From a virus: a stretch of DNA of 24,480 bases. The notes under the pieces were generated by a model. It saw nothing but the letters and a program-made list of their open reading frames with translations, was not told the origin of the DNA and searched no databases. Shown here piece by piece: positions 7,485 through 15,320 of this stretch. Position 1 is the first letter of the stretch. The number at the start of each line of letters is the position of its first letter. The translations under genes were made by a program, and so were the position numbers. Location of the stretch: the IMG/VR virus record IMGVR_UViG_3300035698_002304, positions 1 to 24,480 of that record; one strand, 5' to 3'.

Positions 7485-8551
7485 TATTCAAACCCCAAAA
7501 ATTTAACTTGCTGACCTTGGTTTGGCTGGGCGCCTTGCTGATTGGAATCTGTACCCGCCTTACGCTTAGCTCGTCGATTAGCCATAAGCTTTGGAATGCT
7601 TGCGCCATCCTCCGAGAGGAAAATTCCAGCCTCCTCAAGCGAGCTAAGCAACCTCTCTTGCTTTTCTATTCTCTCGTTAAACCAAGCTTTCAAATCCTCT
7701 CCATTGAGATTTGGCGGTACAGCAGTATCAAATGCTGTTTTAAGTTCGGATGCTGATAATGCGCCAAAGGTGACAGATGCAATAACATCCAAGCCCAATC
7801 TATTCTCAAGGTTTTTAAGCTTAACGGTCGATGCCTTGAGCGATGGTAGCCATTTATTTATAGGGCCAACGTTTGCGCCCTCATCGATCAAGGCCACACC
7901 TTCGCGCATGTTCGCTATATTTTGTTCTACATTATCTATTCGCCCGAATATTTCAGTAGATAGCGATGCAGCATCTTTAGCTAAAAGCTTTTGCTTTTCA
8001 AGATTTGGGGCGAGCCGAGTTTCAACATTTAGCTCCGCTTCCTTCTTGGCGCCTGCACGCGCAGCCGCCTCATTTGCAAGCGACCTACGATCATCAATGG
8101 TTTTTTCTTGGAGGCGTAATCTTTCACGCTCCAAGAAATTGCCCTCATCAACTTTAGGCGCAAACTGACCTAGTGAGCGCTCCATTCTGCCAAGAATCGC
8201 ATCATTAGGAGCTGGCGCCAAAGGATCAATACCAAACGAGCTGATAGCCTCCGCGTTCTGCTGAATAATAAACGAACGTTCTTCCTCTGGTACAGACTGA
8301 AGCTGTTTGATTAATGAGTAAGCCTGCGAACCTCTGGCAAACTTATCTTTCTGTGCTTGATCTTTCTGAAGTTGAGCGGCTTCGATCTGCTGACGTTGCG
8401 CCAAAGCCTCGCCCTGTTGCACGCGCTGACCAAGCAGCTGCTGCATTAAAGGCGCTTGCTTTAACGCTGTGCCGGCTCTCATGCCAGACTCTAGAGCCTG
8501 CATAAGGTTAGGAACTCGAGCTTGTAGCGGAATATTAGGATCTAATGGCAT
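7484..8551 (-). CDS. Putative DNA-ejection protein, 355 aa
   Basis: This Gln/Ala/Glu-rich, predominantly helical protein is consistent with an internal virion protein. Residues 30-75 are dense in Gln (LMQQLLGQRVQQGEALAQRQQ), and residues about 150-215 form a long charged helix likely to coil (ERLRLQEKTIDDRRSLANEAA). The C-terminus is low complexity with Gln, Asn and Gly. No enzyme motif, signal peptide or membrane segment is visible. It lies between the tandem MSF-type proteins and the 595-residue protein and is coupled to both by overlapping stop-start codons (TAATG). That matches the P22 gp7-gp20-gp16 ejection block in order, but I cannot assign a one-to-one equivalent. Confidence 0.65.
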   Translation of the reverse strand: MPLDPNIPLQARVPNLMQALESGMRAGTALKQAPLMQQLLGQRVQQGEALAQRQQIEAAQLQKDQAQKDKFARGSQAYSLIKQLQSVPEEERSFIIQQNAEAISSFGIDPLAPAPNDAILGRMERSLGQFAPKVDEGNFLERERLRLQEKTIDDRRSLANEAAARAGAKKEAELNVETRLAPNLEKQKLLAKDAASLSTEIFGRIDNVEQNIANMREGVALIDEGANVGPINKWLPSLKASTVKLKNLENRLGLDVIASVTFGALSASELKTAFDTAVPPNLNGEDLKAWFNERIEKQERLLSSLEEAGIFLSEDGASIPKLMANRRAKRKAGTDSNQQGAQPNQGQQVKFLGFE

Positions 8552-9318
8552 TATAATTTACTCATATCAACGATGTCGTAACCGGATTCATGCACGGATA
8601 CAGCACCAGGGTTGATGGTTTTAACCTCGTCCGACATAGGGCCAATATACCATTGATCGGAGTCCTTATATTGAAATTTGTACGTTTTATAGGGGCCGCT
8701 TACTCCGTGCGAAGATATGTTTCTTTTCAATCGTCTGTCACAGAAAATAGTGGCCATCAAGGTTGCAATGTTTTGTGCGCCTTCCGCCTCGGCATTTGCG
8801 GAGCCTACAAGCCCGCCAGCCGAAGCATTACCAATTTGTGTAAGCAAGTCGCTTGCACCCTGACCCGACTGCAATCCACCAGCACCTTGCTGAGCTGCCG
8901 AAGCCTGACCCAAGCTAAGCGAGCTTAGTAAGTCGCCACGCTGACGAGAAAGGAAGTCTGATCCAAGGCTTGCAATACCCGACTGAATAGCTAGCGGCGT
9001 CTCTCCCGTGCCTACGCGCCCTCCAGCAGCTTGACGATTAAGGATTTGTTGTTGCTGCCGATTAGCCAATGCTAAAAATGCTGGATCTTGCAGAGTTTGC
9101 TGCGCTCCACCCTGCCCGAAAGCTGCACCCGCTTGACCTACCAAATCATTACCAACACCAACAAAAGGGGCAAAGCCCTCTTCTAGTCGTGCCAGTGATT
9201 GGCGATTAACGTCCAAACCTTCCATGCCCAACCTAGCTTGAACTGCTGCTGCCTCTTTGGCTGCCTCTGATCCGGCCTCACCTGTAAAGCCGTCCGCTAC
9301 ATCCTCGAGAAAACTCAA
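8551..9318 (-). CDS. Internal virion protein with S74-like C-terminus
   Basis: The first 190 residues are Ala/Gln/Gly-rich and parallel the protein encoded just upstream (LEEGFAPFVG; SRQRGDLLSSLSLGQASAAQ; SDLLTQIGNASAGG). From residue 192 a different domain begins: F-C-D-R-R-L-K-R-N-I, then YKTYKFQYKD, WYIGPMSDEVKTINPGAV and a terminal DIVDMSKL. This is the pattern of the peptidase S74/endosialidase intramolecular chaperone domain, which helps trimers fold and then cuts itself off using a Ser-Lys pair five residues apart. Here Cys193 and Lys198 occupy those places. The domain is about 63 residues, short for the family. The start is TTG 9318, supported by overlap with the previous stop (TTGA), GGGGGTGG upstream, and an N-terminus (MSFLEDVADG) matching its paralogue (MSFAEDAAGG). 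Confidence 0.72.
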   Translation of the reverse strand: MSFLEDVADGFTGEAGSEAAKEAAAVQARLGMEGLDVNRQSLARLEEGFAPFVGVGNDLVGQAGAAFGQGGAQQTLQDPAFLALANRQQQQILNRQAAGGRVGTGETPLAIQSGIASLGSDFLSRQRGDLLSSLSLGQASAAQQGAGGLQSGQGASDLLTQIGNASAGGLVGSANAEAEGAQNIATLMATIFCDRRLKRNISSHGVSGPYKTYKFQYKDSDQWYIGPMSDEVKTINPGAVSVHESGYDIVDMSKL

Positions 9319-10025
9319 TTTCCACCCCCAAAACTACTACCTAAGGCCGCTAGACCGCCAATTAAATTCTGCGCCCCCTGGCTTTGTGCGTTTGATGCAC
9401 TAATTCCACCGGCTGCAATAGAGTTTCCTATTTGCGTAAGAAGATCAGACCTGTTGGCGCCCGTCTGTAGATTTCCAGCAGCTACTTGAGCTGCAGAAGC
9501 TTGACCTAAACCGATACCGCTCAACAGGTCGCCACGTTCACGACTAAGCATTTGAGGAGATAGGGCTAGCTGTCCTTGCTGAAAAACGCCAGCATTAGGA
9601 TTAACGAAAGGATTGGACGAAGCTGATTGATTGGCAAACTGCATAAGATCGACAATATTTTGACTGTTGCCGGCGGATTGAGATACGTCGCCAGAAAACA
9701 AGTCTTTGAAGCCTGGAATTATATCTGTACCAAACCCAACGAAGGGCGCTAACGTATCTTCAAGCCTACGCTGTGCCAAGTCTTGCTCGACAATTGCAGC
9801 CCTGCCTGCTGATTCCTGATTTGCCGCCGCCTCTTTGGCTGCTTCTGCCGCCTCTGAACCCGAAGCCTGCTCCAGCTCTTCTGCAGGCGAATCAATACCA
9901 AGCAGGTCACCCTGAAACTCACCACCAAAACTAACTTGGTCTACGTCTTCCCAGCTACCGTTGCCGGTAAATATATTTTCATTGGCGTCAAGCAATCCGC
10001 CAGCGGCGTCCTCTGCAAAGCTCAT
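9315..10025 (-). CDS. Internal virion protein, paralogue without S74 domain
   Basis: This 236-residue Ala/Gly/Ser/Gln-rich protein shares blocks in the same order with the next gene: MSFxEDxAxG at the start, GSEAAxxAAKEAAA (about 56-68), LAPFVGFGTDI (about 92-102), LSRERGDLLSGIGLGQASAAQ (about 160-180), and SDLLTQIGN with GAQNL near the C-terminus. It has an extra acidic insertion at about residues 14-55 and ends SSFGGGN where the neighbour continues into its S74-like domain. Composition and position suggest a small ejected or internal protein. Its ATG overlaps the upstream stop (ATGA). Confidence 0.68.
   Translation of the reverse strand: MSFAEDAAGGLLDANENIFTGNGSWEDVDQVSFGGEFQGDLLGIDSPAEELEQASGSEAAEAAKEAAANQESAGRAAIVEQDLAQRRLEDTLAPFVGFGTDIIPGFKDLFSGDVSQSAGNSQNIVDLMQFANQSASSNPFVNPNAGVFQQGQLALSPQMLSRERGDLLSGIGLGQASAAQVAAGNLQTGANRSDLLTQIGNSIAAGGISASNAQSQGAQNLIGGLAALGSSFGGGN
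9325..9329 (-). promoter_or_regulatory. Shine-Dalgarno supporting TTG start at 9318
   Basis: GGGGG within GGGGGTGG lies six bases upstream of the TTG start of the S74-domain protein and helps explain use of this rare start codon. It sits inside the final Gly codons of the upstream gene. Confidence 0.5.
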
Positions 10026-10402
10026 CGGTTAAACTCCAATACTAGTAGCACTCTGTCGTTAACCATATCAACCTCGTTAAATCCACCAATCTTGCTTAAT
10101 TTTATCAGACTTTTGTGATTTTTGTGTATCTTTGCAAATATGCGCGGTAGTTCGGTATTAGACTCGATCCAGTTTAAGAATCTGCGCATAATCCAGAATG
10201 ATCGGCTACGCTTGCCAGGCAAAAAGTTTGGATGTATCTGGCCGGAGTCGGAGAGTATTAAAACCTCGTTACCTGTCTCGGTGAGATACAGCCACGAATC
10301 AGGAGGTAAAACCTTTTCCATCTCTACACCATTTGATACCCTTGACCATATATCGTCATCAAAAAGAACGCGCTCTTTCTCGCTCCTTGTTGCCAGTCTC
10401 AC
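10022..10402 (-). CDS. Degenerate GNAT-like protein, 126 aa
   Basis: The C-terminal half resembles the GNAT acetyltransferase fold as seen in small phage proteins: a strand and turn NEVLILSDSGQIHPNF (about 49-64), a helix where acetyl-CoA binding occurs (GKRSRSFWIMRRFLNWI, about 68-84), a strand LPRIFAKIHKNHKS (about 90-103) and LIKLSKIGGFNEV (about 104-116), matching the family's N-x-x-S...L-x-x-x-G-F ending. The acetyl-CoA loop, normally R/Q-x-x-G-x-G/A, here reads RSRSF, so catalysis may be lost. The start is GTG 10402, overlapping the upstream stop (GTGA). It sits inside the structural operon just before the ejection genes. It may act on virion proteins or be a structural relic. Confidence 0.55.
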   Translation of the reverse strand: MRLATRSEKERVLFDDDIWSRVSNGVEMEKVLPPDSWLYLTETGNEVLILSDSGQIHPNFLPGKRSRSFWIMRRFLNWIESNTELPRIFAKIHKNHKSLIKLSKIGGFNEVDMVNDRVLLVLEFNR

Positions 10403-10734
10403 GCCGTAACCTCTTTAACCCCTACCGATAAGTTTAAGGATGAGGCAGTTCCGGCAATAGCATATATTGAATCGCCTGTTTTCATTACGCGGTTCACTAT
10501 TTTAAGAAGTGATAGCGTCCTACCTGCAGGAACCGTTTCACTTATGTACTGATTAGTTACAGACACGGAGCTACTAGACTGAACCACGTTTATAGTAATA
10601 GTGGCATTAGCCGCGCTTTCATTGTGAACAGCCGCATAAACAATATGAGCGCTGCCAACGGTTGGGGTCAAATACACCAGTGTTGATGTTGCCGGAACCT
10701 GCTCTTGAACGTTATCCTTATAATTTACCGTCAT
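10399..10734 (-). CDS. Small beta-rich virion protein, 111 aa
   Basis: The protein is Thr/Ser/Val-rich with alternating hydrophobic strands (STLVYLTPTV, ATITINVVQSSSSVSVTNQ, GRTLSLLKIVNRV, SIYAIAGTASSLNLSVGV) and a V-P-A-G turn, the look of a compact beta sandwich. It has no Cys, signal peptide or membrane helix. Such small proteins in a structural operon are often decoration or tail accessory proteins, but I do not recognise the family. The start is ATG 10734, five bases after the previous gene, and its stop overlaps the GTG of the GNAT-like gene. Confidence 0.65.
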   Translation of the reverse strand: MTVNYKDNVQEQVPATSTLVYLTPTVGSAHIVYAAVHNESAANATITINVVQSSSSVSVTNQYISETVPAGRTLSLLKIVNRVMKTGDSIYAIAGTASSLNLSVGVKEVTA

Positions 10735-10739
10735 AATAT

Positions 10740-11024
10740 CTACTCAATTAAAGCGCTTAATTTACTGTAAAGGTCGGCGAGGCTTGTAGGTGTTACACCA
10801 TTAACCGAATCAACAACTAGGAACCCCATAGTGTTAGCCGCATAATCAAAAATAACCCTAAGCTCATGAGATGAATCTAGATCAACATGAGTTCCGTTCA
10901 TTATTATAGCCTCTATAGAGATCAGTGAAAATGTAGCCGCTGTGCGGTCTTGAGCGAGAGGGGAATCATCATTAAAAACGAACTTAACAGCATTGGTGGT
11001 ACTCGTAACAACTGTATTCGTCAT
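10740..11024 (-). CDS. Hypothetical structural-module protein, 94 aa
   Basis: This small protein has several beta-type segments (NTVVTSTTNAVKFVFND, TFSLISIEAIIMNGTHVDLD, HELRVIFDYAANTMGFLVVD) and a short C-terminal helix (LADLYSKLSALIE). There is no recognisable enzyme motif. Its ATG overlaps the stop of the 402-residue gene (TGATG), so translation is probably coupled to that structural protein. It most likely contributes to the same part of the virion, which is inference from position. Confidence 0.6.
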   Translation of the reverse strand: MTNTVVTSTTNAVKFVFNDDSPLAQDRTAATFSLISIEAIIMNGTHVDLDSSHELRVIFDYAANTMGFLVVDSVNGVTPTSLADLYSKLSALIE

Positions 11025-12232
11025 CAGCTAAGCTCCCGCCAGGTTAGGGATGCTTGGACGGTGATATTATTTGTTATGGGCGTACAGGTTAAAATCATTT
11101 GATCGGCTGTGCCAGATATGGTCGAACCAAGCTTTAAAGCGTTAGGCACGGATGGATTAACAGGAAGAGCTGTTGAAAAATACCCTCCATCAATCGCAGT
11201 ACCTACAGTTACTATATTCGCAGATGTCCCAGCAACCGACTGAATTGTTGAGTTTGTTTCGTCTGCATAAGTGAATGTTCCAGCAATGGTAGGGTTGAAT
11301 ATTAATTCCCAGTGAGCCTGGTCATTGTTAGAGCTGCATATTAGCGAAACAGTTTCAAGGTTAATAACCCCATCTAACTTAGCGCTCTGCAATCTAATTC
11401 CAAGCATGGCATAAGTAACACCCGAAGATAAGCCAGATATAGAACGAGAGCCAAAATGTCGAAGTATGCCGTTTTTCTGCTGGCCGCCTTCGCTCTGAAC
11501 ACTTGTACAGATATGCACAAACTCATCTGCCGCACCTGTCCCATCATTCCGTATTTCGTACCTCACCGGCAAGTTTGGGGACGACATATAGACAACATCA
11601 AGTGCGTTAGCGTTTAGATATTGATGGCAATAATAAATCAACCCATCGATAACAAACCCCATTCTTACCCGACCAACACCAAGCCACTCGAAATCGATAA
11701 TACCAATCTGGGTCTTAGTAAAGTCCATAGTGATTCCAGATGCGCCGGTTCCGTCCATTACATCTAAGTTCCAACTTGTCTGGGCAATCGTAGTATCCAC
11801 GGCTGAACCGGTAACATGCGACCTCTGTGTAACACCAACAACACCAGCATCGCTCTCAAAGAAAACGCCGTTATCATCATCAAAATAACCAACGGCTTTA
11901 TATATTCCTGCGCCTGTATCAAGCTCAGAGAACGTGCATAAAATTTGCTGTGATTTTCCAGGCTGGTAATTGAACCGCTGGAACGTTTGTCTTGCTCTAA
12001 CCCCTGCAGCTGTGGCACCTACAGACATAGTAGTAGCGGCCTCATTTGCCGAATGAGATGTGCCAGTTCCGGCGCCAGATATCTCTTGATCATCCCAAAA
12101 CAAAGGCTGGCTATCATGAAGCTGCTTAGAGTCAAAAACTGTAAACGGTTGAGATATTCTTAGCCGACCGAACGCATCGATAGCTGGGGAGTCAGCGAAA
12201 CCTATATTTGTATCTTCTAGATTTAAACTCAT
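11024..12232 (-). CDS. Conserved phage virion structural protein, 402 aa
   Basis: The sequence carries blocks I associate with a structural protein family of aquatic phages: DAFGRLRISQPFTVFDSK near the N-terminus, FNYQPGKSQQILCTF, a glycine-rich D-D-D-N-G-V-F-F-E segment, WNLDVMDGTGASG, then IIDFEWLGVGRVRMGFVI and YMSSPNLPVRYEIRND. It is beta-rich throughout and lacks membrane segments. The family's exact role is not known to me. A position after the gp10-like gene suggests a tail or neck component. I place the start at ATG 12232, which overlaps the upstream stop (ATGA). A GTG at 12244 would add four residues. Confidence 0.75.
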   Translation of the reverse strand: MSLNLEDTNIGFADSPAIDAFGRLRISQPFTVFDSKQLHDSQPLFWDDQEISGAGTGTSHSANEAATTMSVGATAAGVRARQTFQRFNYQPGKSQQILCTFSELDTGAGIYKAVGYFDDDNGVFFESDAGVVGVTQRSHVTGSAVDTTIAQTSWNLDVMDGTGASGITMDFTKTQIGIIDFEWLGVGRVRMGFVIDGLIYYCHQYLNANALDVVYMSSPNLPVRYEIRNDGTGAADEFVHICTSVQSEGGQQKNGILRHFGSRSISGLSSGVTYAMLGIRLQSAKLDGVINLETVSLICSSNNDQAHWELIFNPTIAGTFTYADETNSTIQSVAGTSANIVTVGTAIDGGYFSTALPVNPSVPNALKLGSTISGTADQMILTCTPITNNITVQASLTWRELS

Positions 12233-12759
12233 CGTGCTAGCCACTCGTCAGTATCTATAAAATAATGGAAGACTATTGCTGTGCCTTCCTTCTTTAGGGC
12301 TCCCGTGCCAGCCCCGTTTATATTTTTCCCGTTACCCGCTAAAGATATTAATGACCCATCGCCGTTCCTTATAATTACCACATCATTCTCTTGCGGAAAC
12401 TGAGGAAGGGTTATTATAGCACCTAGCGTAGCGTTGACGAAATCCAGAGGAGCCGCAGTATAGCTTGCGGTTGCGGTAACTGCGTTATAACCATCAACAG
12501 AATAATCAGTACTATCAGGGCGGCCCTCGATGTCAGATATTCGCTCTATAGCTCCTATAATCTGAGCCAGAAGCATAGAAATTTGATTGTCGTTAGCACT
12601 AAACTCGTCGTCAGTCGAACTATCGATAGCGCCGCCTGAACGAAGGTACAGTTGCTGAAGGATACGCTCCAGCTGCTGAAGATAGTTGTTTTGTGACTTG
12701 GTAAGCTCCTTTATGGGGCGTATCTTAGCTAGACCATAAGGCTGGTTTACCTGACTCAT
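12229..12759 (-). CDS. Tail/neck structural protein, 176 aa
   Basis: The N-terminal 85 residues are helical and Gln/Leu-rich (NNYLQQLERILQQLYL, then ISMLLAQIIGAIERISDIEG), suggesting short coiled coils. The C-terminal 75 residues form a beta domain of a kind common in phage tail proteins (ATLGAIITLPQFP, DVVIIRNGDGSLISLAG, GTAIVFHYFIDTDEWLA). It directly follows the gp10-like gene, the place of the tail needle gp26 in P22. The coiled coil is much shorter than in gp26, so equivalence is uncertain. The start is ATG 12759, which overlaps the upstream stop (ATGA). The longer reading from 12771 would use GTG. Confidence 0.62.
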   Translation of the reverse strand: MSQVNQPYGLAKIRPIKELTKSQNNYLQQLERILQQLYLRSGGAIDSSTDDEFSANDNQISMLLAQIIGAIERISDIEGRPDSTDYSVDGYNAVTATASYTAAPLDFVNATLGAIITLPQFPQENDVVIIRNGDGSLISLAGNGKNINGAGTGALKKEGTAIVFHYFIDTDEWLAR

Positions 12760-14180
12760 GGTTTGCCACACTCACGCACATAGATAGCTGCGTTATTAAG
12801 TCCGAACGCTGTATCTTCGGTATACCGTATACGACAGGTTAAATCTTTAAACTTCTGATTACTGTAAACCTCTACTATTTCCAGGTAGTCACCATCGCCA
12901 CCAAGATTAGGCCAGTATTCACGACCGTAATTCCTGCCGCCATCAAACGAAAATTGTACGATCATCTGTGGATTTGACGTAACGCCAACACCCGTATCAA
13001 CAGCAAACTGAACAAGCTTCATCTGCATGTAGGCGCGAATAGCTCCCGCATTTTTTCCTGAGAACGGTCTAAATACTCGCTCCCTAACCTTCTGAACAGA
13101 GTTATCGTAATAAGTATCCTCATCTAAGCTGTAAATATTGCCACCCGATATATCACCAAACAGCGTCTTATCAAATAGGTAAGCGGCTGTCTTGCCGATG
13201 TATTGAGATACTGGCACTGTGCTATTAATCTGAAACCATAGATTCGTCAGCTCCGAGAATATCCACGTAACGCCAGGAGATGGGAAAAAGTACCCGACAA
13301 TGCTTTGACCTTTGTACTTCCAGCTATCAACGTATGCGCCTGTGGCGTCGTAAGTCTCGAACAGCTCAGCTATACCGAAGTTGCTCTCAGTTAGGTTTTG
13401 AGCCTGAAAGCTAACCAACCTATACGGTAATTTGTCAGCACTTAAAAAATACATTGCATCGTTCGTAGTGGACACGCAGAACTTATTTAATATCCCCACG
13501 TCTTCAATTATAGCGCCGTTCATTCTTTGAAGTGGAGGATTACCCTCGCCCGTATCTTCCCACGGCTCAATAGATCGAGAGCCGCAATTGAACACGACCT
13601 GATTAAAAACCTTTAAGCCAACAAGATCATCAGGAAGGCTTTCGGCCTGATAAACATTAGAGCCGTCAAAGTTAGTCGTGCCTACGTCCGACACCCACAC
13701 CTGGCCAGTGCTATCCAACACCAAAAACTTGAGGTTTATATACTCCAAATCAACAGGAGTAAACGAGAGTGTTAGCGACGTTATATTGACGCCATCAAAG
13801 CTATAGAGCGTTGACCCGCCAAGTATCAGCATGACAATACCGTTGTCACTCATGCGGGCGATTCCAGCGCCACCAATTACGCCAACGGATGTTTGTACGC
13901 CTACCGCATCAAACGAATAAAGAGTATTCCCGGATACTTTCCACCCCTTACCCAAAAACTTGCGCTTATAGATTCCTCTATCTGCCTCGCCAGCAACGCC
14001 AGCACTAAATATCTTTAGACCGCCATAGCTTAATAGCGCGGCACTATCGGTTAACGAGTTAGGAGCTGGCACAACTATCATATTAGCCGTGCATTGGACA
14101 GACAGATCCTTACTTGACGATATGAGCGAATCACCGGCAATGGAGTATGGAACCTTATTGAATGACGTTGATACCGGCAT
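12756..14180 (-). CDS. P22 gp10-like packaged-DNA stabilisation protein
   Basis: At 474 residues this is almost the same length as P22 gp10 (about 472), the tail hub protein that closes the portal channel and holds the DNA after packaging. Shared features include a beta-propeller-like series of strands with repeated LYSFDAVG/LYSFDGVN motifs, the block YQAESLPDDLVGLKVFNQVV followed by FNCGSRSIEPW (P22 gp10 has a similar AESQPDGIIGI...GSSTIEYF run), and near the end FSFDGGRNYGREYW and DLTCRIRYTE. Neither a signal peptide nor a membrane segment is seen. It follows the adaptor gene with a TAATG overlap, the same gp4-gp10 order as in P22. Confidence 0.85.
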   Translation of the reverse strand: MPVSTSFNKVPYSIAGDSLISSSKDLSVQCTANMIVVPAPNSLTDSAALLSYGGLKIFSAGVAGEADRGIYKRKFLGKGWKVSGNTLYSFDAVGVQTSVGVIGGAGIARMSDNGIVMLILGGSTLYSFDGVNITSLTLSFTPVDLEYINLKFLVLDSTGQVWVSDVGTTNFDGSNVYQAESLPDDLVGLKVFNQVVFNCGSRSIEPWEDTGEGNPPLQRMNGAIIEDVGILNKFCVSTTNDAMYFLSADKLPYRLVSFQAQNLTESNFGIAELFETYDATGAYVDSWKYKGQSIVGYFFPSPGVTWIFSELTNLWFQINSTVPVSQYIGKTAAYLFDKTLFGDISGGNIYSLDEDTYYDNSVQKVRERVFRPFSGKNAGAIRAYMQMKLVQFAVDTGVGVTSNPQMIVQFSFDGGRNYGREYWPNLGGDGDYLEIVEVYSNQKFKDLTCRIRYTEDTAFGLNNAAIYVRECGKP

Positions 14181-14806
14181 TATGGCGTAGCCCCCTCTGT
14201 TCTCATTGCAGCACCCGGCCCGTACCTGCCTTTTTTATCTAGTTTATTCGCCCCCTTAATGGAGTTAATAAATAGCTGATAATAATACGACGCCTTTTGT
14301 TCTTCCCCATTAAATAGGTTTACAGCCCACATCGCCCCATACAAATAGATAGTTGGGAACTTGGTAAGCACTGCGTTGGCTGTGTTCGTATCATCCAGCG
14401 CCGCAACCTTGGCTAGATAGCTAAGCTCGACTACATACGATGAGTCTGCAATTCTATCGAATTCAATCTGATCTGTAACGGTGAAGAACTTGGGGCGTCC
14501 AGCGGCTGAGTACGACTGCATTGATTCAGGTGTTGCGTAGAGAATATCTTGATCTTTACCGGGAAGCTTTAGGCGTACCCTGCGCAGATTAATGTAGTCA
14601 GTCGGTAGCGCCAGGTATGGAGTGGATGTGCTGGAGGTGTATTCTGTTACGTTCTCAAGAGAGCGAAGGTTAAGCGTAGTTGCTGCGTTCGCGTACATCT
14701 CCGATTCACATAGAATAATAGCGTCATCAACAATATCGGTGACGCTACTAGACCCATCCAATCGAACGATCGTTTCTTTTAAGTTTGAATAATTATCAAG
14801 TGCCAT
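14180..14806 (-). CDS. Adaptor/head-tail connector protein
   Basis: This 208-residue protein fits the phage adaptor family found in SU10-type and other podoviruses, which docks under the portal as P22 gp4 does. It opens with an N-terminal helix pair (NYSNLKETIVRL and VDDAIILCESEMYANA), then LRSLENVTEY, YLALPTDYINLRRVRLKLPG (about 64-83), a GRPKFFTV segment (about 102-109), strands around DSSYVVELSYLAKVAALDD, and FPTIYLYGAMWAVNLFNGEEQKASYYYQLF near the C-terminus. The spacing of the L-P-x-D-Y, G-R-P and Y-L-Y-G-A elements is what I rely on. The C-terminal tail is basic (KLDKKGRYG). It starts one base after the methyltransferase stop. Confidence 0.8.
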   Translation of the reverse strand: MALDNYSNLKETIVRLDGSSSVTDIVDDAIILCESEMYANAATTLNLRSLENVTEYTSSTSTPYLALPTDYINLRRVRLKLPGKDQDILYATPESMQSYSAAGRPKFFTVTDQIEFDRIADSSYVVELSYLAKVAALDDTNTANAVLTKFPTIYLYGAMWAVNLFNGEEQKASYYYQLFINSIKGANKLDKKGRYGPGAAMRTEGATP

Positions 14807-14807
14807 T

Positions 14808-15320
14808 TCATAGAGCCTTTACGATGACCACAAAACCGCTAGGCGTATGGGTCATTTGATGAATATGAAACCTATTCCACAACTTAGGAAGCCACCAAAT
14901 GTAATCTTCTTGCGTTAGGTGCGCATTCCTGCCATCACTTAGAACCTTTACCGCTGGGCCTGTATGTATAGTGAAGAAACCATACTCCAATGTTACACGC
15001 TTTAGATCATCAAGAACACTATCCAAATGTTGAGGCTCAATATGTTCTAAAACATCAATGCAGGTCACAAACTGGCTAGGGTCTGGCGTGTCGCTATAGT
15101 CAGGCATTGCGGGATCATACATCTGTATTCTTACCGCTCTGCTCGGCTGTATCGACTTAGCTAGCCGCCCCTTTCCGGCACCATAATCGAGCATCTCATC
15201 CACTTTAAGTGTGTCGATAACGCCAGACACCATAGGTGCGAACGAAACGCTAGCAACACCGTAATTAGGATTCTTATGTAGAGTTTCCTGCTCTTTCCTG
15301 TACTCCTCACTTATAAGCAT
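14808..15320 (-). CDS. Class I SAM-dependent methyltransferase
   Basis: The protein (170 residues) has the methyltransferase core: motif I LDYGAGKGRL (about residues 44-53, SAM-binding glycine loop), an acidic residue ending the next strand (MYDP, about 67-70), and motif IV-V CIDVLEHIEP (about 87-96) as in many small-molecule, sugar or O-methyltransferases. The family is compact and there is no target-recognition domain, which argues against a DNA methylase. No D/N-P-P-Y motif is present. A strong Shine-Dalgarno (AAGGAGG) lies nine bases before ATG 15320, inside the preceding glycosyltransferase gene. Next to two glycosyltransferase-like genes, it may methylate a sugar or a lipid-linked glycan, which is inference. 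Confidence 0.82.
   Translation of the reverse strand: MLISEEYRKEQETLHKNPNYGVASVSFAPMVSGVIDTLKVDEMLDYGAGKGRLAKSIQPSRAVRIQMYDPAMPDYSDTPDPSQFVTCIDVLEHIEPQHLDSVLDDLKRVTLEYGFFTIHTGPAVKVLSDGRNAHLTQEDYIWWLPKLWNRFHIHQMTHTPSGFVVIVKAL

Larger units (their letters stand above)
8551..10025 (-). repeat. Tandem pair of diverged paralogous genes
   Basis: Two adjacent minus-strand genes encode collinear similar proteins that differ by an acidic insertion in the first and an S74-like C-terminal domain in the second. The similarity is visible in protein but is patchy enough to imply an old duplication. Confidence 0.7.

Noticed and set aside
7542-8168. 208-codon plus-strand ORF opposite the 355-aa ejection gene
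   Set aside because: Ser/Leu/Ala-rich translation typical of the complement of a Gln/Ala/Leu-rich gene. It has no operon context on the plus strand, and the minus-strand gene is coupled to both neighbours.
12229-12771. Longer starts for the 180-aa (GTG 12771) and 406-aa (GTG 12244) readings
   Set aside because: ATG codons at 12759 and 12232 give exact ATGA overlaps with the upstream stops, the pattern used across this operon.
14808-15320. DNA methyltransferase (anti-restriction) role for the SAM methyltransferase
   Set aside because: No D/N-P-P-Y/F/W motif and no target-recognition region. The sequence and neighbours fit a small-molecule or sugar methyltransferase better.
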